Counted from the stretch's first letter, positions 6,805 to 20,295 are shown. The stretch is 64,000 nt of DNA from Bactericera cockerelli (GCA_024516035.1 CM044957.1:14952564-15016563); one strand, 5' to 3'. Notes: generated by a model not told the origin, from the sequence alone. Translations and numbers: made by a program.

Positions 6805-8989
6805 TTGTTGGTTTATTTCTACAAGTAGGTACATGAAGTGAGCTCTCACATTTGATGAAGTTTCACGGATTCTGCGTGGAAGTCGACACTGATATCTTCC
6901 TACACTTGACCAAGTTACTAGCAAGTGCAGCGGGCCAGGACAGAGTGTTTCATAATCATAATTGGGCCTGACACCCAGAGCAATGTATCAATTATGACCA
7001 CTGCTATTACCAGAGCCAAAAATGGAGGCTATTAGTAGAGTTTGAGGATTCAGCTGTGAGTCTGGCTATCAATTTCTTGTTTACAAGATGTTGCTCTAGA
7101 GAGAGAAAGGTAGTTGTGGCTTTTGGTCCACATTGCGTTGTCGAACGAACATGCCTTTCGTTAATGTCATACCATTGCTTTCCATACGATAAATCGCTAG
7201 AGATCTAGAGATAGAATCAGAGGTCTCAAATGCTAATAAAAACATCTATATCTCCGGCACTAGTGAACCGAATTTTTTGAAAAGTGGATATTATTTTGTT
7301 TGTTGCGTTTATAAAATAAAATTACCAATATATCGGATATTTACCCGAGAAATGAACATTTTTTTGAAAAATGTTACTCCCTGATAACATCCCTAAATTC
7401 TGATAGCATCAGAAGTATTTTCCTCATTTAATTGAGTATGTGACCACATAATAATAAGACTATGAGGGTTAGGTGGTAGAAAATGCTTTCAGTATCTGGT
7501 GGTTTAGTATTATTATTTCACTTAGGTATTTACTCTCAAGGGTGTGAAGCAACCCCGAGAGGGTGTAACACCAGGAACGGATCTATGATCAAGTCTCCTG
7601 GTACACGGCTCATAGTATTACACGGTACCACCAGACCTGGCTAGTCTAGATGCACAAACTGCCGCCTGGTATCAGTTCCAAGATCAGGGCGTGTGAAAAA
7701 TAAATAATATCCTCTGACCCATAAACCTTGTCCTCAGGAGACGTGGGCTCAGGTGAGATGGTTCCCAGTCTTGTTACGCCAGGGATTTGTAGAAATACAG
7801 TCATATTCTAAACTTATGCACTTCTTCGTGAAAAATCTTTGCTTGAGGTTGCTGAAAAGATAATGTTAAACAATTTGAACTTTGAAAAATAGAATTCTCT
7901 TTAAATTTAGGTAAAATTAAAGATTTTTTAAAGAGAACTACAAATGATGCAATATGTTGTAGCAGCTTTTTCTTTTAAAATATTTCTTCGCCTTAGTAAG
8001 CTCCTCTGTTTCATAGTTGTTTACTATCTAAATATTCAAAGATACTCTTGAAATTTTCCAATGATGAACTCTAAAATGATTCCAAAACATCCACAGATAA
8101 TCACGAGCGAAAACCACAAGATATTCATAATCCGTGTCTTCAGTACGGCTATGCTATCATAGACGTATGCAAATTAATAAAAAGTAATTTCAATTTTAAA
8201 ACCAAGGATGCGAGTAAGTTCACAGGTAGACAACCTCGCGAGGAGTTACCTGAAGCTGAAGTTCATTTCGAGATGGAAATGATACCCGGGAATAATTGAA
8301 AACTGTGCTGGGCGTTCATACAAATTGAAAGCTTGAATTTTTGTCTGTAGCTGTACCATTCAAATTGAATATTTTAATTTTTATTTCGAAATTGAGCAAA
8401 AGTCTGCCCGCATGTACATAGGTATATGTTATATGGGTACATAACTCAATAGTATGTATGATATGCAACTTTCATGTTTTGTTATCTCCTTCACATCTTC
8501 TCCTAACCTCAAGTTTCCCCTGTATTAGAATCACTTTGTATTTTTATGAAATATGGACGTTTTCCTAGCCAGTGAAGACATGTTGGCCAGGCGTCTGTCA
8601 ATAGACTCAATCAAGAAGTACAAGTCGCAAATTATTGCGGCTTTCCGTTCAAAAGAATACCCCTGTAGTGCAGTACAATATTGTAATTAAGGACGCATAT
8701 GAAATTCAGTACTGTATGACAATCAGTACGATCATGAAATTCAAATTACTTAGAGATAGGGGACATGTATTATAAGAGCTGTATATCTGACCCAGACAAT
8801 CGCCTCGAAAATCTAGGACTACCACTTTCCTTTTCACACACCGCAAGAGAGACAAGTCTGAACTTTAATACAAAACACACGCATACTATAGAAAATAGCT
8901 ATTGTCCTGAAATTGGCACCAATCCATAAGATGCCGCTTCTGGCAATGGAAGATCTTCATGTAGGGTCTAGGTACTTGATAAAACTTAC
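6805..8989. other. no gene seen; GC-richer island at 7540-7780
   Basis: Mostly unique AT-rich sequence. Positions 7540-7780 are clearly GC-richer and may be an old repeat, but no protein or RNA signature was recognised. Confidence 0.4.
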
Positions 8990-9084
8990 AATAGCATATT
9001 GTGTGTCAAGAAGTGCAAGGAGCATACAATGGAGTACTTGAGCATGCAGACTGGGTTGCTGAGCTCTTGAAACTGTATCAAATT
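8990..9084 (-). CDS. candidate internal exon of minus-strand gene
   Basis: On the minus strand the acceptor is ATATGTGCTTAG and the donor GTAAGT. The 95 bp is open in two frames: one starting in phase 1 and ending in phase 0 (…AQQPSLHAQVLHCMLLALL…), the other starting in phase 0 and ending in phase 2. The first would follow the 34-bp candidate at 11526-11559. Which frame is used, or whether it is an exon at all, is open. Confidence 0.35.
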
Positions 9085-11412
9085 CTAAGCACATATTAGA
9101 TAGATTTGCATGTAAATTCTGCACATAAAAACAAGTTTCCGTATAATATCTGTTCATACATTTTCATACTTATCTTAGCATACATACATGAGTTTGTATG
9201 GAAATTCTGCACACATATTAGGTTTACATGTAAATTTTGCTAACATTATTCTTACGTATCATGCACATGTAGATGTTGCATATAGTGACCCATCTCTAAA
9301 CCGTTATAGCCTTTTTATAAAGACCGATATTGTGAGGTTTAAAATGCCTGTCAATGTATAGGAGGTTTAGAAATGTATATTGATGACATCTTCACCGGCA
9401 TTTCAATCAGAAACTTACACATGTTAATACGAAATAATGATATCTTTCGTTGTTGAATTTCGAAGCTTTTATCAAATTTTCATTTTAAAAAAACCAATAT
9501 TTTAAATATAATTACATATTCTATTTTAACAAGTATCATCATCAGTCAGTGGCGTCATCAATATTGATGGCACCAAGACTTTCTGAAATTAAAATCAACT
9601 CATGGAGGAATTGATGTGCTGAGTATTCTGAGTTCCAGATATCTCAGGATAATTGTTTCAGCCTAGGACAGGTGATTTATTCAATGCTTTGATGGACTAT
9701 AAAATTTGTGGACCATTCTGGTTCGTTTGTCTACAAAATACATGTCTTGTTAACTATTTACTAGTTTCCGGTTCACCATCTCAAAAATACTTCGAGGGTC
9801 CATCTTCTCCTTGAGGAGAAAAATAAACCAGGTGAAGAAAAATAAATCTAGTAAAAAATGAAATAGATAAAATCTAACCTCTACTGAGAATACTCAGAAT
9901 ACGTTGACCTATACGACGAGTTTCAAGGTATCCATTATAAACCAATAATATGTAATACTAAAAACTAATATTATTATAGTTATTTATGATGTGATGAGAA
10001 ATTAATATTGAATAATATTTTAATACTAAAATTTCGTTTGATCGCTGATAAAATCTATGCTATTACATGCTCGTAAATGCAGAGGAAAACATCATTTAAT
10101 TTTCTCAACAATATTCTAAGATAATACAAACTACCATCCTTCATTTATATATCCGATGTATAAAACTAATTATTATATATTTACTATACCATCCCGTTTC
10201 TAGTAACCTAGTGTGGAAATTATTCCATTGAAACTGTTATCCTCAGGCTCGGTTTGACAATAGTTTAGCTGCTCCCAGACCGCCCATGTATCTCCCAAGT
10301 CACCGTGAAGTACATGAATTCGAACCTGGAGCGTCGGAGTTCCAGTCTGGTACAGATTCTCGTCTGCGTTTCCGCGTCAATTATCTGATTCTGATACAAC
10401 TGTAAGCTGCACAAATCAGACTTAGTACGGACTATCTCCTAATTAAATGTATCTATCTAGTCATCTAGTGGTTTAACAAATTAATATTGTATTATTATTA
10501 ATATATTGTTACAATAATAATAGATGAACCACAAACACTTATGTGGTCAAGTGAGATCCCGTTTCAAAACGGAGAGTTAAATCTCATCAGGTGACTAGGG
10601 AGATACTTGCTTGGTCTTACCAAGATTTGGAGTTCAAGGTGCATTTCATCCAATTTATGGTTTTGATGAAGAAACTCAATTTTGGTAAGATGGTTTCATT
10701 TGGTTCCACAGGTATCTTCCACAGGTTATGGGTGATGCAAAACTTTTAATTGTACATTTGGAGGTGAAAGTTCTTTTGTAGCTTTTTCTGGATTTGGTAA
10801 ATAAATCGAAATTATATGTTAAAAATTGCGCTTTACCAATTTCATCATCATTTTAATTACACCATATCATCTACCACATTCTTAGCAATGAACATCATCA
10901 TAGACCTGCTCATAGTGCTCATTGACAATCACTAGCTATCTACCATTGGGTGAGACACACACACAGCATGTTTCGTTTCCCATATGGTCCCAAGTGGCAG
11001 GTGGTTCTAGTTGCAATTTCCGCACATGACGAATTAGTCCAACTGAGTCTCAACAGTACGTATACTAGTATCTAGAATTCTAGATCATCATCTATGGATA
11101 TGATCATGTTGGGTCACTATGTTCCCTCTTATTGTATTACTAATGAAGTAGTCGCTATTGGTCGAGGTGTGTGAAGATTTCAGTTTTTTACCTTTCTGAA
11201 GTTGTTTCATCAAATTGAGATAAAAGTTATGAAAGTTTCATTACAATGGTTTAAATAGTTTAGGAACAGGTAGTAGAAGAACATGTAAATAGACATCAAT
11301 GTCTGCACTGTACATGGCTATTTCATAAATGACCATGTAAATGATTGGAAATGCAGAATGTGGAGCATAAATGAGTGGAACAGTAGTATTCAATGAACAA
11401 AATTGACTCACA
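9085..11412. other. no gene seen
   Basis: AT-rich unique sequence. A B-box-like string near 10320 lacks a matching A box. Open frames on the minus strand at 11241-11456 have a GTGAGT near 11413 but no convincing acceptor. Confidence 0.4.
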
Positions 11413-11525
11413 TCGAGCATGAACAGCCAATTGGTAGATACATATAGAGAGCTCATGTGGAATAATAATAGAGAACATAGACGACCATGAGAATGATATA
11501 AAAGTTCACAACCTGCACGTCTTAC

Positions 11526-11559
11526 CAGAGCATATCATGAGGACATCAGACATGGCAAC
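11526..11559 (-). CDS. possible 34-bp microexon of minus-strand gene
   Basis: Between an acceptor ending GACTCTCCAG and a donor GTAAGA lie 11 codons plus one base (VAMSDVLMICS). It starts in phase 0, matching the phase-0 end of the exon at 14890-15094, and ends in phase 1, matching one frame of 8990-9084. The phase fit is suggestive, but such short strings arise often by chance. Confidence 0.2.
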
Positions 11560-13310
11560 CTGGAGAGTCTCTTGACATTGATATGTAAATCAGAGAGGAA
11601 AGTAAACAGCGGCGCAGACCTATAAACCATAGTAACCTAATAAACATAAATATTCATGCTAACCTAATAAAAAGTAATATAGACATAATGAAATTTATGA
11701 GTCCAAGTGAGCGAATTTGTGTGAGGTCATGTCTGGGTCCCGTTGAGTACTTGGACAATGCTGGGATATGTCTTGATAAAACCAAGCAGGGAGTTCCTTT
11801 CTATGTCCGTGGAAATCTGTTAGAAGGAGTAAAGGATGAAAGAAAAGGAAGAGTATTTTTTTAAGTTCGACATACTAGGTTCCATTTCGCGTTATCGAAA
11901 GGAATGTATTGGAATATTTTTGAGACGATGTATTTGTAGCGAATAATGTAAAAATATTGATGGTAAAAAAATGTACCTACCTAGAGAAATTGTAACATAG
12001 GATGGCACATTAAGTGTCTTGTTTATAATCTTGATTATAATGGAAATTTAAGAAGTGTTCTTTCGATTCTTTCAGACCCAGGAAACTTGAAAACTAGACC
12101 ACATGAAGTAATGATTTTGTTAAATACCATGTATGGTGAAAATTGAGAAGAATTTGGCCTCATCCCAGACACAGGGAAGAGATAGTTAAAGGGCCAGTTA
12201 TACTGAGCATTGATTTCATCTTGTGTTTCATTGATAGATCGTGACTTTCAAGCTGCAATAACATCGGCCATATCTGAGTGTCATCCAGTAAATCCTCATC
12301 GTCCATTTTTCAACATCCATTCATCAGAACTGGTCCGTCGGATGTGAGGTCTGAGCTTGGGTGATCCTGGGAAAGGCCGAAATGCTTGACCAATTCCACA
12401 GAGGTTAAATAGAAGGGGGTCAAGATGGCATCGTTTTTATTCTCATAGTTTAATAGCTTGTAAATATGCATTATGAATGACCAAGTGATGCTATCAATCT
12501 GTTGTTGCTTGTGTTCTGAAAAAGCATAGGTCTGGGAAAGTTTACAAGTTATTAAAAAAACTTTTAGACAGGCTTCAATACCATAAACGCATTTTTATGA
12601 TAAGCCCTTGAAAAATATTGTAGAAATGAAGTTCCAGAAAGTGCCAATTTTAAAGTGTAACAAAAATAAATGTATTTTCTTTACAAATTGTTATAGTACC
12701 GTCGAAATAATCAAAGTCCTTGTCTTAATCTGTCAGTCCAAATCAAGTGATTAGTATAATAACTATCGAGATGCTGGCTATTCGCGGCCTCACTCAGGCT
12801 GAGTGAAGTTAAGTTGAGTAGATTTGTGTGTTTCCAGCGAATTCGTATTTGAAAGTGACGATGTTAAACCCAAATTAAATATAAAACAATTAAGTTTTTT
12901 GAGTTTGTTTTTAGAGCCTTAACACTGGACTGAATAGTTTGTAACTTGAGACAAAAAGCTGATTGAGAACTCATAATTGAATGATCTTAGTGAGAAAAAA
13001 TAATTGCTCGTCAAGAGGAGAATTGCTGCGAAATACCAAAAACAAATAACTATAACAGTTTGTTTAAAAAATATCTCTTACATATATCTTTGCAAAAGAT
13101 AGAGTTGCAAGCTGAATCTAACAATTGAAACACAGAAAATCCAGAAAGAGACATAGAGAAGAAAAGATTTTTTTATGTCACAGACAAATGCCTTTAGAAT
13201 TATTATGGCTTTTAATAAAGCTCTTTGGTTAGTGTTAATTGTTTGTGTATGTACTAATTAGTATTAGAGCTGAAGAGATCTTAATTAACAGATATACACA
13301 TGTATCTCAG
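11560..13310. other. no gene seen
   Basis: AT-rich unique sequence. No repeat family or splice-bounded open frame was recognised. Confidence 0.4.
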
Positions 13311-13517
13311 ATATTATAATAGTGGCTGGACAGTCAACTTGCAACTTGCCTCCAACATAGTCATTACAGGCGACTTGATCCTCTACGATACTGTCTTCAC
13401 TTGCACTGAAAAAATCCAAGTCAAAAGCAAACAGAGTAATATCTGCATTATTGACAAACCCCAAACATACACACCTTCTTCTAAAGTTGAAATTATAGAG
13501 TTGGTAGGTTTTTGGAG
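13311..13517 (+). CDS. candidate internal exon, unknown protein
   Basis: Exon of 207 bp between an acceptor (CATGTATCTCAG) and a consensus donor (TTGGAG then GTAAGAG). One frame is open throughout, starting and ending in phase 2, so the exon is symmetric. The peptide alternates hydrophobic and polar residues (TVNLQLASNIVITGDLILYD, then a Lys/Thr/Ser-rich part), which suggests beta strands. It lies in an intron of the proposed minus-strand gene on the opposite strand, so it would belong to a different gene. The exon near 14518 has a compatible phase. The family is not recognised. Confidence 0.4.
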
Positions 13518-14128
13518 GTAAGAGAATGTGTAATTTGCATATTCCACCATCATGAAGAATGTAATTTTTATTTTTTTATTTTTACAAATCAACGGGACAA
13601 TGTCCCAAATGAAAGACACTGTCCAACAATACAATACCTAGCAATATTCGGAAAGACCTGGCTACAATCGAACATTTAAAAACCCTTGATTATCTATTTA
13701 AAAATACAAAAAACCTCTAAGCAATCATCAAAAGCATCCAAGAGATCAAAACATCAAGCTTAAAAAACACCTTAACTATAATAGAAATGAAGAAAACACC
13801 TACAATACTCGAAAGCAATGATAGAAAACATCCAACCCGGTGGGTAGTCACTGGAATGTTGCTGGGACCAGTCGTTGTATCCAGTTGCTGGTGGCGATAT
13901 GTTTCTAATTCGATAATTGCAACGTGTGACCTGAGACAAAGCCCAGATGGAGTTAACCAGCTTCTGGTTAACTGCTCCATTGTTCTTATCAGCACGTTCC
14001 ATATTACACCTCTTCGCTACCGAGGGAAAGAGCCTGTTCTGCTGTAACGTATCCAATTATTTCCTCATGAAAATTGGAAATATTCGAATATAGTTTATAG
14101 TGAAATTTACGTTATTTGAAATAATCAA

Positions 14129-14146
14129 GCTCGCCGGGAGGCGAGC
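14129..14146. repeat. perfect GC-rich hairpin
   Basis: GCTCGCC, a GGGA loop and GGCGAGC form a perfect 7-bp stem in AT-rich DNA. It could be the end hairpin of a decayed element, but no CTRR terminus follows it. Confidence 0.45.
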
Positions 14147-14517
14147 GCTCGTCAAGTAGCGCCAGCCTACCTTCTAAACTAAAGCGACTAAATAGTATTA
14201 CCAAGGAACAATCATTGGTGGCAGGCACATTTATTATCACTATGAAAATCCCATCTTTACAGTGGTATGAGCAAAATGAATAGAGATTTAGGAATGCTTC
14301 TGAGGTTCAAAGGGTTTCTTTGCGTATGATTTCAAATGGGAAGTTTTCGTGTATCTGATTTTCTTAATCTTTCCATTAGCTTCGTACATGTCATTCATTG
14401 TGAACTTCATCATCTCATATTGTTAAGACCGAAGAGGTGTTACGTTCGCAAAATTCTTGTCCAATATATAGAAACCTCCAATACGGACTTGAGGATTCTA
14501 TCATAAGGAGGCAACAG

Positions 14518-14640
14518 ATCTCCGCTGTCGGAGACCTATCGAGTTGATCTGGAACCTGGATTCCAACCTATGAGGAAACGGTACGGTGGCGGTGACCAGT
14601 ACCAGGGTCTGTACGGCACATTTCACATTTGGAATGTTTT
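14518..14640 (+). CDS. possible exon following 13311-13517
   Basis: After AGGCAACAG a phase-2 frame opens and reads as ordinary protein (SPLSETYRVDLEPGFQPMRK, then GGGDQYQGLYGTFHIW). The codon look fades after about 14640 and no good donor was found. The acceptor lacks a strong pyrimidine tract, and the minus strand is also open here. The phase agreement with 13517 is the main reason to list it. Confidence 0.25.
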
Positions 14641-14889
14641 CGTCTCCAGTTGTTCTTTAGTAGCAATGTCTGTTATCAATGAAAGTATTTTGTACGGCAG
14701 GAAAAAAAAATATTTTAAAAAAACATTAAAAAGAAAGCTTTTTACATACTTATAAATTTTGGAAAAAAATAGATCGACTTCAGTAGATCGAGCGCTCAGT
14801 TTTAGAGCAAGCTTTGGCTCGTGTATAAAACTTACCTGAACAGATATCTTATGACTCAGTTTTTAAATAAATAAATTTGTGGAACTCAC

Positions 14890-15094
14890 CTGAAACATAG
14901 GAAAAGAAATACATGAAACTAAAATATTTACTAACAAATATATCAACAACCACAGAAATAAAGTCTTGTGTAGCTTTATATTAAAAAAATTGTGCTTCAC
15001 AAGATCCTCAATACTGTTATCCAAAATTACCTTATCATATTTTTCTGAACCACTAGTTGGCTCTAGAAAGTCCTTTGTCATGGGAAAGTTCTTC
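14890..15094 (-). CDS. exon 3 of minus-strand gene: membrane-spanning segment
   Basis: On the minus strand the acceptor is ATATTTTTGTACTAG and the donor CAG then GTGAGT. There is one leading base and 68 open codons. The peptide has a charged, probably cytoplasmic part (…EPTSGSEKYDKVILD…) followed by about 20 hydrophobic residues (TLFLWLLIYLLVNILVSCIS), a likely single membrane span. The phase-2 start matches the phase-2 end of exon 25295-25358. A second donor, CAG then GTAAGT, lies 54 nt further on (plus 14830-14835); using it would add an in-frame stop. The family is unknown; the layout suggests a type II membrane protein. Confidence 0.5.
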
Positions 15095-15576
15095 CTAGTA
15101 CAAAAATATTAACTCTCAAAATTCTGAAATCATATCAGCTTATCTAGTATACATAATTACATAGGTATCAGCAGTAGACATGCGCTGTTATTACATAAAC
15201 ATTGCATCTCCAAGTACCCATGAAGGTATCGTCCATAAAGCGACCAAAAAACTTGGGAATTCAGGCTATACAAAATTTCTAAATAAAACACTACTTGGTC
15301 TTTATACTTCGACGCGTCCTGAGCGCATAGTCGTAATACAGCTTGAGCATATGCAAATAATTACAGCTTTCATCTCTTACAACCTGCATTGATCAATCTT
15401 TCACACGTCTACTCAGCAAACAACATGGAATTATGTCCTGGAAAAGATACATTATGAAAACAAATACCAGCATGTACGGATATAAAATGGATAAAATCTT
15501 GCTCACATAGAACATCAGCAGAGGTCCCGCATTTGAATCTTCACCATTTTATTGTACTATTAGTTTATCTCACCAG
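15095..15576. other. no gene seen
   Basis: AT-rich sequence. The open frame at 15180-15392 has no splice context. Confidence 0.4.
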
Positions 15577-15791
15577 CAACCAGCATCACCACCGACACCA
15601 GAGGTGAAAATGCTCGCGCCATTAGCTGTGCAAACACTACACCATGTAAACAACACCTATCTGATGGTAGGAGCACAAAATGCTCAGCAGTATGCAGGCT
15701 GTTGTATAAGAGGAAAGTGCCTGCGTCTCGCCTCAAGGTGGCTTCAGAGTGTGAAGACAACACCCAGGCCTGGCATCCAGGCCGGGTCTAG
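15577..15791 (+). CDS. candidate terminal exon of a Cys-containing protein
   Basis: After an acceptor (TTTATCTCACCAG) two bases and 70 codons are open to TAG at 15789-15791. The peptide is hydrophilic with five Cys (e.g. SCANTTPCKQHLSDGRSTKC) and basic residues, which would fit a secreted or extracellular tail. The region is GC-richer than its surroundings. No poly(A) signal was confirmed. The other two plus frames and one minus frame are partly open, so the frame choice rests on the acceptor and protein look. Confidence 0.35.
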
Positions 15792-18700
15792 GAATATAAT
15801 CTTATACACGCGAAATCAACTTACTGATTAAATTCTTAATGCTGATGACATTACCTAGGAAGCTGTAGTGCTTATTGTGGGTTGCTAGTGTGAGTCCCAG
15901 CAAGTGGAAGGTAAAACACCAGATTCGAATTCCTAGCATTAGAATGTTAATATTTAAATTGAATTTTCAAAAATGAATGGTGGAAAGAGCATTAGGAATT
16001 CGATCGAGCCTAGGAATGACGGACTTAGAATTAATTCTGTCTTTACGACGCGACGTCTGTTATTCTAGTTTTAAACTAGATCTTAGATTACCATATCCAC
16101 CGAAGCTCCACTTGAGTATAAAATTTGAATATAGAAGAAATTTTCACAGAGCTCCTAGAAGCCTCATGATCTGTTGTAATTTGAAACATGGATTTTTTGG
16201 TGTTATCAAAAATCTTAAGTGCACCATGACGAGCCTATATGTTGTCGAGTTTTTGATTTAAAAGATCCAGTGAGAATATGCATTTCCAATAGTTTGATAT
16301 CCATCCAAAAGTTAGACAGCCAATACCAAGACAAGCACACATCAAACATCAGTATAAACAGAAAAGTGAGAAGTTGTACTAGATGAAATCTCAAGACACA
16401 GTTATTGTGTTTCTACCTTTATGACTTACAATCGGTAAAATATATTTTCATATCTGATATATTTAAAGTTTTGATACTTTACTGCAACATGGGTGAGGCT
16501 TTCATAATTTTAATAAATGGTTCAATAAAAGTTTTTTTTTCCACATGATAAAATATTTCTCAATTCAACGGTTTTTCGTAGGTATTAAATTACAAATTAA
16601 TCCATTGAGATTCAAATATTTACCTGTGTAGTTTTCATAATTTTGTTATACGGTTTTGATGAAATATACATAAGTACATAATTAAAAATTTACTTACAGA
16701 GTTTAAAGATTTAATGAAATGACCATTTTATTGTGTTTCTTGGAGTCACCTTGGACGTTGTAATAAATTTCTAAAGTCATCTCTGGTAATACGGTTGTTT
16801 TATTCACTTTTTTCTAGTCTGAATATTACGATATAGAATTTCTCTATTTCTCAACAACTCGATACCCGCATACAACAGTTAGGTACATCAAATATTCGAA
16901 TATAACTAATCCACACTGAAAAACCTCTTTCTGAGGATTTTCTCGGGTCTCTGTGGTTTTTAGTCAGAGTGGTGTAGAAAACACAGAACCCACGAGTTCA
17001 GTGTTGTTGTTGGAATTGAAATTTCATGTGTTATGTGTGTATATTTTCCATGTTGTCTGTAATGATTTATAAAGCTTACGTAAGCTGCTAAAATCACATT
17101 CGATACATTCTAAACATATATTGTGGCCGTAGATACTAATAATACATGTCTCTATCATCGTCACTTCAGATCACAATAGATATTCCTTGGAAGAAGAGAC
17201 ATGAGCAGCATTGAATAACTTTTTCTTATCCTTGCTCCAACAAAGTAGTGAGCCTACTTTGTTTTTAAAATTGTTAAATATGTGGTCATTATTTTAAGCT
17301 AACTCCACCAATACACTTTGTGTCTTTATTTGATTTTCTGACAGTAAGTCGACTAAGTAATAATGCATGACCACAGATGTCAATGCTCAACAAAGTACAC
17401 ATTGGTGTCTTCAGTATTGGTTATTAGCTAATGTATGCTTCGCCACATTGTTTGGTGCTCTGGCTCTCAGGATTCTAAGGTACATAATTATGAATGTGAT
17501 GTGTCACTGAAGATCCACTGAGACATGCCAATGAACTTGAGAAAAATAAACAGCATAATTTTGAAAGCTTAATGCTAGAAACATTGAAAATTACATAAGA
17601 GTCAATAACACTAGAAAAAAAAACCGATGGAATATAAAGTTGTTACAGATGTTGAAAAAAAAAGTTTGTGAGAAAGAAATTGGCCAAATTCAATTTCGTT
17701 CCAGGTCGGTTAGCTCTTGAGAAGTATTTTAGTGGTGGAAATCCCACACCCCAATCAGGATACCTGGGTCTTTGAAAGATTTTTCTGCCTTCAACAAAAA
17801 AAAAAATTCAATTTTATGTATAGTGGAATAGGAGTAACCTTGATATTACTATTTAGCTTAAGCCATTGCTTATAGACGTTGGTGGATTTCTATTTTTTTG
17901 CTATATAAGATTCAAAACTAGTTTTATTTTTCGTTGTTAGTATTATAAACATTCATATTGTGTTTATATATTCTTCTAATATAAAACCTTTAAAAATGTT
18001 GAACAGTTTCACGAACACTTGTTTTTAACAGGGAATCAACAACAATATCAGACGCTTGTGACTTGTGCTCTGTATTGTATTAAGGAAGCCTATTGTGGGT
18101 ACAGTAGGACCATGAACGTTCAATACAACTTCTCAATTTTCTGGATACTGACTTACTGAAAGAGATAGAAGTTACCTTCTATCAGCTACAAATATTTCAA
18201 AGGAATTTATGTCGACGTTGTTCTTGTGGTTCGAGACCTTCCACATTATTAAAAATAATACACAAGTGTCATGAACCCTTTCAATTAGGTGTCCTAGCAT
18301 TTCAAGATCAAAATAAACAATTGAAACCCTGCCTCAATGTTTGCACATGGAAATGAGACATTCATTTGAAGGAACCCTTGAGATAGGCAAACTCCATGTC
18401 ATCTCATGACCCGACACATTCTCTATAGGTTCCTCAAGTTAAAACCAAAATAAATTAGAATTTATCTCTTTTAAAATATATTTTTTTATTTTCTGTTTCT
18501 TTTAAATTGTAGAGAGCGTTCCTATTTCTTAAATGGTTCTACAATTTTTCGTGTCCAATATTGTTGTTTTCCATGACGTTTAAGCACAATTTTAACACAA
18601 GACCAGTTATGCAAAATTACTTGTAATATTTTTAGCTTCCGTCTTATGACATGTGTATATTTCCAGGTCTTCTAAAGGGTTACCGAGTTCATCTTAACCC

Positions 18701-20152
18701 ATTCACCTCGCGCTTTCGACCTCTTGAAGCTATGCCTTATTAACCCATTTCTGTATGCATGACTCTCCTTGACCTCAGTGTGGAAACAAATGAGCTGTGG
18801 GGCTAATAAGAAATCTCTCCAAGATAACTGCAAACACAAGATATTGGTTTACACTAATAGCAATGATAATGAAACTGACTCCCTTGCATTGCCAGTGGTT
18901 CTGTTTAGGTACAGTGGACCCTCGCCCACTGCGCTAACCAGCATGACTCTGGTCCTGTTTTGTGTGAATTCCAGCTGTTTCACGAAAAAGAACATTTAGT
19001 TTCTGAACGTAAAGACAATTTTTGAAGAATAAAGGTAGTTCATTGTTCGTTTTACATAGCTTTAAACTTGATTAAGACTCTTCATCTGTAAATTCAATGT
19101 GTTGTGCAGATAATAAAATAGAAAATCACATGAATTTTTTTTCGGTAATTTTCTTCACCCAAAACGTAACCTTAGTCTACTTGTTTTATCTAAAGACATG
19201 TTTACTGTGATCACAGTACAAGAAGGAGATTTCGAGTCATAACGGTATTGGAAGAACATTCACGACCACATAGAGTAGCGAAAGGTCGATAAATGATAAA
19301 ATAATTGAAACCATGTCTTGAGACATGAAAAAGATCCTTGTTTTCTTCCGATAATAACATGCTTATCCGACCTTAATATCTTTCTGATTGGGAGGAATTA
19401 GATATTCACAGAGTTTCGAGTTGTAAGATAATGCATAAGTAGAAATTCACGTGAGAATAAAGTAAGTAGATACAAATATGCGAAACTAGTAGTTTTTCTA
19501 TCAATTCTGGAGAAAACCAGGAACAATGAATTGACCGATTCACGAAAAACGCTAGACATATCCCACGACAGGAACGCAGGCAAAATAGAGTCGGTTGGGC
19601 ATTTTGTAATAAGCAGCACCGGAGAAATTTAGGTGTTGTGAACACAAGTTGGGTGAAGTACAAGTACCTAGGCTGTCAGCTTAGGATTACGAGTTGCAGG
19701 ACACCTAATATATGTGAATTGTGTTCAGTATTTCTGTTTAGTACGAGTGATTGCTTCACAAATCACTCATGAGCTTCATGACTACTACATCTTAACATAA
19801 GGAGATCTCAGCCATTTAAACGTTCATTTATCTCTATTACTCATAAAGTTTTTAAAAAGAATTAAGCTTAGTGCACTACGTGGTTTCAAAAACAATCATC
19901 CATCATGGAATATCTTTTTCTTTCTGACCAAAGTGGCATTCTAAAGGTCAGGTGGTAAAACATGCTTCAAGCAAATCTCTCACCTATTTTTCCTTTCTGT
20001 CTCAATGCAGTAAATCATGTTTACGTGAATTGTATACTATCGGTATAGAGTTCAGATTATACGTTTATAGACTTACATATTACTTACCTGTTTAGACACT
20101 TACATGTTACACTACCCGATTAGAACTAAAGAGACGCTGGAACAAAGAGTCG
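15792..20152. other. no gene seen
   Basis: AT-rich unique sequence of about 4.4 kb. An isolated string like a pogo/Tigger-type terminus lies near 18910. ORFs at 18769-18999 and 19398-19663 have no splice or family support. Confidence 0.4.
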
Positions 20153-20180
20153 CTGGAATAATTAGAAATAATTATTCCAG
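20153..20180. repeat. perfect 12-bp hairpin with GAAA loop
   Basis: CTGGAATAATTA, then GAAA, then TAATTATTCCAG. As RNA it would be a perfect stem closed by a GNRA tetraloop. A partly repeated flank (GACGCTGGAACAAAG, then GTCGCTGGAATAA) lies just before it. Confidence 0.6.
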
Positions 20181-20233
20181 TGGTTGTTTGGTGTCATTAT
20201 CATGTATGTGGTCAGATTCTCAAATATAAAGAG

Positions 20234-20295
20234 TGGAATCCGAACCAACGCTACCTGGATTACCAGACTAGCGCCCTAACCAATTCAACAAACCA
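20234..20295 (-). repeat. tRNA-like relic (second type)
   Basis: On the minus strand a B-box-like GGTTCGGATTCC (plus 20235-20246) is preceded by GGTTAGGGCGCTAGTCTGG, which has a tRNA D-arm/anticodon look. A diverged relative is at 59448-59512. Confidence 0.4.

Noticed and set aside
13772..14056. Overlapping open frames on both strands
   Set aside because: The patch is GC-richer, but three frames are open and none has splice sites or family character.
18910..18960. Pogo/Tigger-like terminus (TA then CAGTGGACCCTCGCCCACTG)
   Set aside because: No matching inverted end or transposase was found nearby.
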